A stretch of 8,601 bases of DNA from assembly GCA_027082895.1 (NCBI GenBank), contig JALWTJ010000080.1, forward strand, positions 1 to 8,601, read 5' to 3'. A program made the translations under genes and the position numbers. Shown here one piece after another: positions 1 through 8,601 of this stretch. Under the pieces are notes generated by a model, which saw nothing but the letters and a program-made list of their open reading frames with translations, was not told where the DNA came from and searched no databases. Source of the DNA: Hyphomicrobiales bacterium. Its GTDB lineage: Bacteria; Pseudomonadota; Alphaproteobacteria; Rhizobiales; Devosiaceae. The first letter of the stretch is position 1. Each line of letters opens with the position of its first letter.

Positions 1-1
1 T

Positions 2-1765
2 GGTCCGTCCACCGATCTGGGCGACCTGGCCCTTGGGCGCAACGTGCTGGTCGCCTTCATGCCCTGGAACGGGTACAATTACGAGGACTCGATCCTTCTT
101 TCCGAACGTATTGCCAAGGACGACGTGTTCACCTCCATTCACATCGACGAGTTCGAGGTAATGGCGCGGGACACCAAGCTGGGCCCCGAGGACATCACCC
201 GGGACATTCCCAACGTGTCCGAGGAAGCCATGCGCAATCTGGACGAGGCCGGGATCATTCATATCGGCGCGCAGGTGCAGCCCGGTGACATTCTGGTGGG
301 CAAGATCACCCCCAAGGGTGAAAGCCCCATGACGCCGGAGGAAAAGCTGCTGCGTGCCATTTTCGGTGAAAAGGCTTCGGATGTGCGCGATACGTCCCTG
401 CGGGTGCCGCCCGGGGATTCGGGCACGGTGGTCGAAGTGCGGGTGTTCAACCGGCACGGGATCGAAAAGGACGAACGGGCCATGTCCATCGAGCGCGAGG
501 AAATCGAGCGGCTGGCCAAGGACCGGGACGACGAGCAGTCCATTCTGGATCGCAACGTCTATGCCCGGCTCAAGGAAATGCTGTTCGGCAAGAAGGCCAC
601 CGCCGGCCCCAAGGGATATGTCAAGGGCACCAAGCTCAATGATTCCGTGTTCGAAAGCCATCCGCGTTCCAAATGGTGGCAGTTCGCGGTGGATGACGAC
701 AAGATCATGGGCGAGATGGAAGCGCTTCATGCCCAGTATGAGGAAAGCCGCAAGCTGCTGGAACAGCGTTTCATCGACAAGGTGGACAAGTTGCAGCGGG
801 GCGACGAGTTGCAGCCGGGCGTGATGAAGATGGTCAAGGTGTTCGTGGCCACCAAGCGCAAGGTGCAGTCCGGCGACAAGATGGCGGGCCGCCACGGCAA
901 CAAGGGTGTGGTTTCGCGCATCATGCCGGTGGAGGACATGCCCTATCTGGAGGATGGCACGCCGGTTGACGTGGTGCTTAATCCCCTGGGCGTTCCCAGC
1001 CGCATGAATGTGGGTCAGATCCTTGAAACCCATCTGGGCTGGGCCTGTTCGGGCATGGGCAAGAAGATCGACGACATGCTTGCCGCCTATCACCGCAAGG
1101 GCGATATCGCGCCGCTCAAGAAGGAGTTGAGCGAGCTTTATACCGCCGATGACAAGGTGGGAGACATGGATGACGACAGCATCCTGCGTCTGGCCGATCA
1201 GGTGCGCAATGGTGTTTCCATTGCAACCCCGGTGTTTGACGGGGCCAAGGAAGCGGACATCGAGCAGATGCTGGAAAAGGCGGGGCTGGATCGTTCTGCA
1301 CAGAGCATCCTATATGACGGGCGCACCGGCGAGCAGTTCGAACGGCCGGTGACGGTGGGCTATATCTATATCCTGAAGCTTCACCATCTGGTGGACGACA
1401 AGATCCATGCCCGTTCCATCGGTCCCTATTCCCTGGTTACCCAGCAGCCGCTGGGGGGCAAGGCGCAATTTGGCGGCCAGCGTTTCGGGGAGATGGAAGT
1501 CTGGGCGCTGGAAGCGTACGGGGCGGCCTATACCTTGCAGGAAATGCTCACCATCAAGTCGGACGACGTGGCGGGCCGGACCAAGGTCTATGAAGCCATC
1601 GTGCGCGGGGATGAGGCCTTTGAATCGGGCATTCCGGAAAGCTTCAACGTTCTGGTCAAGGAAATGCGTTCCCTGGCTCTGAATGTCGAATTGAGCCAGA
1701 CGGAGGATGATGCCCCTGAGGAAGAAGGTCTGGACGAACTCGCACCTGCGGATGCGGCGGAGTAA
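2..1765 (+). CDS. rpoB: RNA polymerase beta subunit, C-terminal part (5' end outside window)
   Basis: This is the beta subunit of DNA-dependent RNA polymerase, which with beta' forms the catalytic cleft. The frame is already open at the window edge: codons from base 2 read GPSTDLGDLALGRN, a conserved RpoB stretch, so the Met at 44 is internal and not a start. About 587 residues are visible, under half of a usual RpoB of roughly 1,350. Seen in order: MPWNGYNYEDSI (from about 59); a proteobacterial-type insertion (about 590-830); the KRKVQSGDKMAGRHGNKG segment (about 854-907), which carries the conserved active-centre lysines; the KIHARSIGPYSLVTQQPLGG block with the conserved His (about 1400-1460); and the C-terminal FGGQRFGEMEVWALEAYGAAY clamp-anchoring region. 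The last 23 or so residues after SLALNVEL form an acidic, probably disordered tail. The rifampicin-binding region lies upstream, out of view. It leads into rpoC after 90 bases. The family assignment is essentially certain. Confidence 0.99.
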   Translation, partial: GPSTDLGDLALGRNVLVAFMPWNGYNYEDSILLSERIAKDDVFTSIHIDEFEVMARDTKLGPEDITRDIPNVSEEAMRNLDEAGIIHIGAQVQPGDILVGKITPKGESPMTPEEKLLRAIFGEKASDVRDTSLRVPPGDSGTVVEVRVFNRHGIEKDERAMSIEREEIERLAKDRDDEQSILDRNVYARLKEMLFGKKATAGPKGYVKGTKLNDSVFESHPRSKWWQFAVDDDKIMGEMEALHAQYEESRKLLEQRFIDKVDKLQRGDELQPGVMKMVKVFVATKRKVQSGDKMAGRHGNKGVVSRIMPVEDMPYLEDGTPVDVVLNPLGVPSRMNVGQILETHLGWACSGMGKKIDDMLAAYHRKGDIAPLKKELSELYTADDKVGDMDDDSILRLADQVRNGVSIATPVFDGAKEADIEQMLEKAGLDRSAQSILYDGRTGEQFERPVTVGYIYILKLHHLVDDKIHARSIGPYSLVTQQPLGGKAQFGGQRFGEMEVWALEAYGAAYTLQEMLTIKSDDVAGRTKVYEAIVRGDEAFESGIPESFNVLVKEMRSLALNVELSQTEDDAPEEEGLDELAPADAAE

Positions 1766-1813
1766 TCCGGCGCACCTCCCAATCCTTTCAATCCATCCGG
1801 ATCCGGCGCACCT
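1765..1813 (+). repeat. 13-bp direct repeat in the rpoB-rpoC gap
   Basis: ATCCGGCGCACCT occurs exactly at 1765-1777 and again at 1801-1813, a 36-base period. The core CGCACCT also appears, as CGCACCTGCG, inside the last codons of rpoB (1741-1750) and once more at 1807-1816. The first copy begins on the last base of the rpoB stop codon. The copies could reflect a small local duplication. Function is unknown; the repeat matters mainly because each copy could serve as the 5' arm of the neighbouring hairpin. Confidence 0.7.
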
Positions 1814-1834
1814 GCGAAAAGGGGTGATGCCGGA
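1802..1834 (+). other. Possible RNA hairpin upstream of the rpoC ribosome binding site
   Basis: TCCGGC (1802-1807) pairs with GCCGGA (1829-1834), and inside it CACC (1809-1812) pairs with GGTG (1823-1826). That gives ten base pairs with a small internal loop (G1808 against A1827-T1828) and a 10-base apical loop. No T-run follows, so it is not a terminator. It ends 8 bases before the rpoC SD sequence at 1843. It might be an mRNA processing or stability element, or affect rpoC translation; none of these is shown by the sequence. Confidence 0.4.
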
Positions 1835-1842
1835 CCGGGACG

Positions 1843-1847
1843 AGGAG
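1843..1847 (+). promoter_or_regulatory. Ribosome binding site of rpoC
   Basis: AGGAG sits 8 bases before the ATG at 1856. It supports that start over a second in-frame ATG at 1877, which has only a weak AGG (1872-1874) upstream. Confidence 0.85.
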
Positions 1848-1855
1848 ACAAGAAG

Positions 1856-6127
<4,272 letters not shown>

Positions 6128-6156
6128 TCCGGGAATCAAGTAAAGTAAAACAGGGG

Positions 6157-6183
6157 AGGGGCGCCAGCAGGGCGCCCCTTTTT
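6157..6183 (+). terminator. Intrinsic terminator of the rpoBC unit
   Basis: AGGGGCGCC (6157-6165) pairs perfectly with GGCGCCCCT (6171-6179) around a 5-base loop AGCAG. A five-T run (6179-6183) follows, its first T also closing the stem. It lies 29 bases after the rpoC stop codon. This is a classical Rho-independent terminator, so the downstream ribosomal genes should depend mainly on their own promoter. An A-rich stretch upstream (6138-6150) is separated from the stem, so termination of antisense transcripts would be weak at best. Confidence 0.93.
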
Positions 6184-6278
6184 CATTTGGTGATCGGCAT
6201 GTGCCGTTTGAAAAGGATGTTGTCGGGCTTTCGGGGGGTGAATGGGGCCTGAGAATTCATTTTATTGGGAACAAATGC
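6184..6278. other. Spacer between the rpoC terminator and the str promoter, no gene seen
   Basis: These 95 bases hold no credible reading frame and no recognisable RNA gene. A short inverted repeat, CGGCA-TG-TGCCG at 6195-6206, has too small a loop and no T-run to be a terminator. The stretch just before the promoter (6255-6278) becomes AT-rich, as is common upstream of strong ribosomal promoters, but I cannot show that it acts as an UP element. Confidence 0.6.
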
Positions 6279-6307
6279 TTGACGCCCATGTGAGGGGACG
6301 TTATAGC
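6279..6307 (+). promoter_or_regulatory. Sigma70-type promoter of the rpsL-rpsG-fusA operon
   Basis: A -35 box TTGACG (6279-6284, preceded by C as is usual in alphaproteobacteria) is followed after exactly 17 bases by a -10 box TATAGC (6302-6307). Transcription would begin near 6313-6315, leaving a leader of about 250 bases before rpsL. It sits downstream of the rpoC terminator and upstream of a strongly expressed operon, which fits. No better promoter was seen between it and rpsL. The call is by inspection only. Confidence 0.75.
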
Positions 6308-6348
6308 CAGCCCACTTGAGCGGTTGGTCGTGAATTTGGACTTTGAAA

Positions 6349-6368
6349 CCTTGCCCCGTAAGGCGAGG
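6349..6368 (+). other. Leader hairpin 1
   Basis: CCTTGCC (6349-6355) pairs with GGCGAGG (6362-6368) with one G-U pair, closing a 6-base loop CCGTAA. It may be the tip of a larger stem formed by 6331-6337 with 6379-6385 (seven perfect pairs). Role unknown. Confidence 0.4.
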
Positions 6369-6422
6369 ATTTCGGCAAAAATTCAAACACATCGTTGAGT
6401 GAAAAGACGAAGCAATTGTTGG

Positions 6423-6459
6423 TGTATGACCGGTTCGCCTTGCGGATTGGTCCAATACA
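6423..6459 (+). other. Leader hairpin 2, the longest stem in the leader
   Basis: GACCGGTTCG (6428-6437) pairs along its full length with CGGATTGGTC (6443-6452), using three G-U pairs, around a 5-base loop CCTTG. The stem continues with TGTAT (6423-6427) on ATACA (6455-6459) after a 2-base bulge (6453-6454), for 15 pairs in total. The G-U pairs on one strand mean the fold is specific to the + strand transcript, which favours an RNA role over a DNA-binding site. It could be a protein-binding element or an RNase site. No T-run follows. Confidence 0.5.
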
Positions 6460-6464
6460 GCGAA

Positions 6465-6520
6465 AGCGCCTCTTGCCCGGGTTGTGGCTTGAATGGCGCT
6501 GTTTGTTTGTTTTTGTCTTT
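6465..6520 (+). terminator. Weak terminator-like hairpin in the rpsL leader (possible attenuator)
   Basis: AGCGCC (6465-6470) pairs with GGCGCT (6495-6500) around a 24-base loop that contains CCCGGG. The T-rich tract at 6501-6520 (GTTTGTTTGTTTTTGTCTTT) follows directly. This resembles a terminator, but the stem is only six pairs, the loop is large and G residues break the T-run. It could act as an attenuator or pause site; chance is quite possible. Confidence 0.3.
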
Positions 6521-6549
6521 GAAGCAGAATTGTTGGGATGACAAACAAA
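6502..6549 (+). promoter_or_regulatory. Inverted repeat abutting the rpsL ribosome binding site
   Basis: TTTGTTTGT (6502-6510) is the exact reverse complement of ACAAACAAA (6541-6549), and a T6511-G6540 pair can extend it to ten. The 28-base loop is 6512-6539. The 3' arm overlaps the first A residues of the weak SD AAGGG (6548-6552), so pairing could hinder ribosome binding to rpsL. The stem is AT-rich, hence only moderately stable. Confidence 0.4.
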
Positions 6550-6552
6550 GGG
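6548..6552 (+). promoter_or_regulatory. Ribosome binding site of rpsL (weak)
   Basis: AAGGG lies 10 bases before the ATG at 6563. It is weaker than the AAGGAG before rpsG and sits beside the 3' arm of an inverted repeat. Confidence 0.6.
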
Positions 6553-6562
6553 TTCGAGCGAA

Positions 6563-6934
6563 ATGCCGACCATTAACCAGCTAGTCCGCAAGCCGCGGCA
6601 ACCGAAGATCAAGCGGAACAAGGTTCCGGCCATGGAGGCGAATCCGCAAAAGCGGGGCGTTTGCACGCGCGTTTACACGACCACACCGAAGAAGCCGAAC
6701 TCGGCTCTGCGCAAGGTCGCCAAGGTGCGCCTGACCAATCAGCGTGAAGTCATCTCCTACATTCCGGGTGAAGGGCACAATCTGCAGGAACACTCGGTTG
6801 TTCTCATTCGTGGCGGGCGTGTGCGCGACCTTCCGGGTGTGCGCTACCATGTGTTGCGTGGTGTGCTGGATACCCAGAGCGTGAAGGATCGCCGGCAGCG
6901 CCGGTCCAAATATGGCGCCAAGCGGCCGAAATAA
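6563..6934 (+). CDS. rpsL: 30S ribosomal protein S12
   Basis: S12 sits at the decoding centre of the small ribosomal subunit and shapes tRNA selection accuracy. The 123-residue protein is complete and matches the family end to end, from MPTINQLVRKP to RRSKYGAKRPK. Seen: the TTTPKKPNSALRKVAKVRL loop with Lys43 and Lys44, the IPGEGHNLQEHSVV segment, and GGRVRDLPGVRYH with Asp89, the residue that RimO methylthiolates in many bacteria. Position 88 is Arg (codon CGC at 6824-6826) where many bacteria have Lys; Lys43 is unchanged. It is the first gene of the str operon, read from the promoter at 6279-6307 through a long leader. The rpsG SD sequence overlaps its stop codon, which suggests translational coupling. 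Identity is not in doubt. Confidence 0.99.
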   Translation: MPTINQLVRKPRQPKIKRNKVPAMEANPQKRGVCTRVYTTTPKKPNSALRKVAKVRLTNQREVISYIPGEGHNLQEHSVVLIRGGRVRDLPGVRYHVLRGVLDTQSVKDRRQRRSKYGAKRPK

Positions 6935-6938
6935 GGAG
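6932..6938 (+). promoter_or_regulatory. Ribosome binding site of rpsG, overlapping the rpsL stop
   Basis: TAAGGAG starts on the rpsL stop codon TAA and ends 10 bases before the rpsG ATG at 6949. It is the strongest SD in the window. Ribosomes ending rpsL finish on top of it, so coupled re-initiation is plausible. Confidence 0.85.
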
Positions 6939-6948
6939 ATTTAGAACC

Positions 6949-7419
6949 ATGTCCCGTCGGCATCGCGCAGAAAAACGTGACGTTATTCCGGATCCCAAAT
7001 TCGGGGATCTTGTCGTGTCCAAGTTCATGAATTCCCTCATGAAGGACGGAAAGAAATCCACTGCCGAGCGCATTGTTTACGGTGCGTTCGACCTGGTCGA
7101 GCAGCGGGTCAAGCAGGACCCGGTCGGTGTGTTCCATTCGGCGCTGGACAATATTCGTCCCTCCGTCGAAGTGCGTTCGCGCCGGGTTGGCGGTGCCACC
7201 TATCAGGTGCCGGTGGAAGTGCGCGCCGAGCGCCAGCAGGCCCTTGCCATTCGCTGGCTGATCGAAAGCTCGCGCAAGCGTGGTGAAAACACCATGATCG
7301 AAAGGCTGTCGGGCGAGTTGCTGGATGCCAGCAACGGGCGTGGTCAGGCCGTGAAGAAACGCGAAGATACGCACCGGATGGCCGAAGCCAACCGTGCCTT
7401 CTCCCATTATCGCTGGTAA
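6949..7419 (+). CDS. rpsG: 30S ribosomal protein S7
   Basis: S7 is a primary 16S rRNA-binding protein that starts assembly of the 30S head and lies near the E site. The 156 residues match the usual bacterial length. Seen: the basic N-terminus MSRRHRAEKRDVIPDPKFGD, the helical core with SKFMNSLMKDGKKSTAERIVYGAFD, the beta-hairpin region VRSRRVGGATYQVPVEV, and the C-terminal REDTHRMAEANRAFSHYRW, the standard ending of the family. It begins 14 bases after rpsL, behind a strong SD, and ends 19 bases before fusA. In E. coli S7 represses its operon by binding a longer rpsL-rpsG gap; here that gap is too short to hold such a site. Confidence 0.99.
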   Translation: MSRRHRAEKRDVIPDPKFGDLVVSKFMNSLMKDGKKSTAERIVYGAFDLVEQRVKQDPVGVFHSALDNIRPSVEVRSRRVGGATYQVPVEVRAERQQALAIRWLIESSRKRGENTMIERLSGELLDASNGRGQAVKKREDTHRMAEANRAFSHYRW

Positions 7420-7438
7420 GGCGCTGGAATTTAAGATC

Positions 7439-8601
<1,163 letters not shown>

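Larger units (their letters stand above)
6314..6562 (+). promoter_or_regulatory. Long structured 5' leader of the rpsL operon
   Basis: About 250 untranslated bases separate the predicted transcription start from rpsL. The stretch is visibly less GC-rich than the genes and has no convincing coding frame. It can form a series of local hairpins: 6349-6368, possibly enclosed by TGAATTT (6331-6337) with AAATTCA (6379-6385); 6423-6459; and 6465-6500. It also contains an inverted repeat between 6502-6511 and 6540-6549 next to the rpsL SD. A leader this long before a ribosomal protein operon suggests autogenous or attenuation control, but no known family of leader RNA was recognised, and the structures are hand-drawn. 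Confidence 0.55.

Noticed and set aside
1797..1806. Palindrome CCGGATCCGG in the rpoB-rpoC gap as a regulator binding site
   Set aside because: It is a short GC-rich palindrome in GC-rich DNA inside a transcribed gap; nothing links it to a specific regulator.
1766..1855. An internal promoter for rpoC
   Set aside because: No -35/-10 pair with acceptable spacing could be found in the gap, and rpoC is normally co-transcribed with rpoB.
6195..6206. Short inverted repeat CGGCA-TG-TGCCG after the rpoC terminator as a second terminator or operator
   Set aside because: The loop is only two bases, the usable RNA stem is about four pairs, and no T-run follows.
6183..6666. Two 121-residue frames on the - strand across the leader and the rpsL start
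   Set aside because: They overlap each other, run opposite the operon leader and rpsL, lack a clear SD and resemble no known protein.

Overview
The window is a conserved housekeeping segment from an alphaproteobacterium. In order, all on the + strand, it holds the 3' part of rpoB, complete rpoC, a strong intrinsic terminator, a promoter with a long leader, complete rpsL and rpsG, and the 5' part of fusA. The lineage call rests on the protein sequences: the RpoC N-terminal region, S12 and S7 read as typical alphaproteobacterial versions. Supporting points are the rich GC content, strong G/C third-position bias (rpoC contains no TTA, CTA or TCA codon) and the rpoBC-rpsL-rpsG-fusA order. I cannot fix genus or order from the sequence alone.

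Region 1 (2-6127) encodes the catalytic core of RNA polymerase. rpoB enters the window already in frame and ends at 1765. A 90-base gap with a 13-bp direct repeat and a possible hairpin separates it from rpoC (1856-6127), which has an SD sequence just before its start. All the key RpoC residues are present: both zinc sites, the catalytic Asp triad and the trigger loop. A GC-rich hairpin with a T-run at 6157-6183 closes this transcription unit.

Region 2 (6184-6562) has no convincing gene. It contains a good sigma70-type promoter (TTGACG-N17-TATAGC, 6279-6307) for the str operon, followed by a leader of about 250 bases. The leader can form several hairpins and an inverted repeat whose 3' arm abuts the rpsL SD sequence. 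This is the most interesting part of the window and a candidate for feedback or attenuation control of ribosomal protein synthesis.

Region 3 (6563-8601) is the translation operon rpsL-rpsG-fusA with gaps of 14 and 19 bases, so the three genes are surely co-transcribed and probably translationally coupled. S12 and S7 are 30S ribosomal proteins, and EF-G drives translocation on the same ribosome. S12 carries Arg rather than Lys at position 88, a streptomycin-relevant site.

I saw no mobile element, CRISPR array, tRNA, rRNA or novel multi-gene system. The long antisense reading frames are explained by codon bias.
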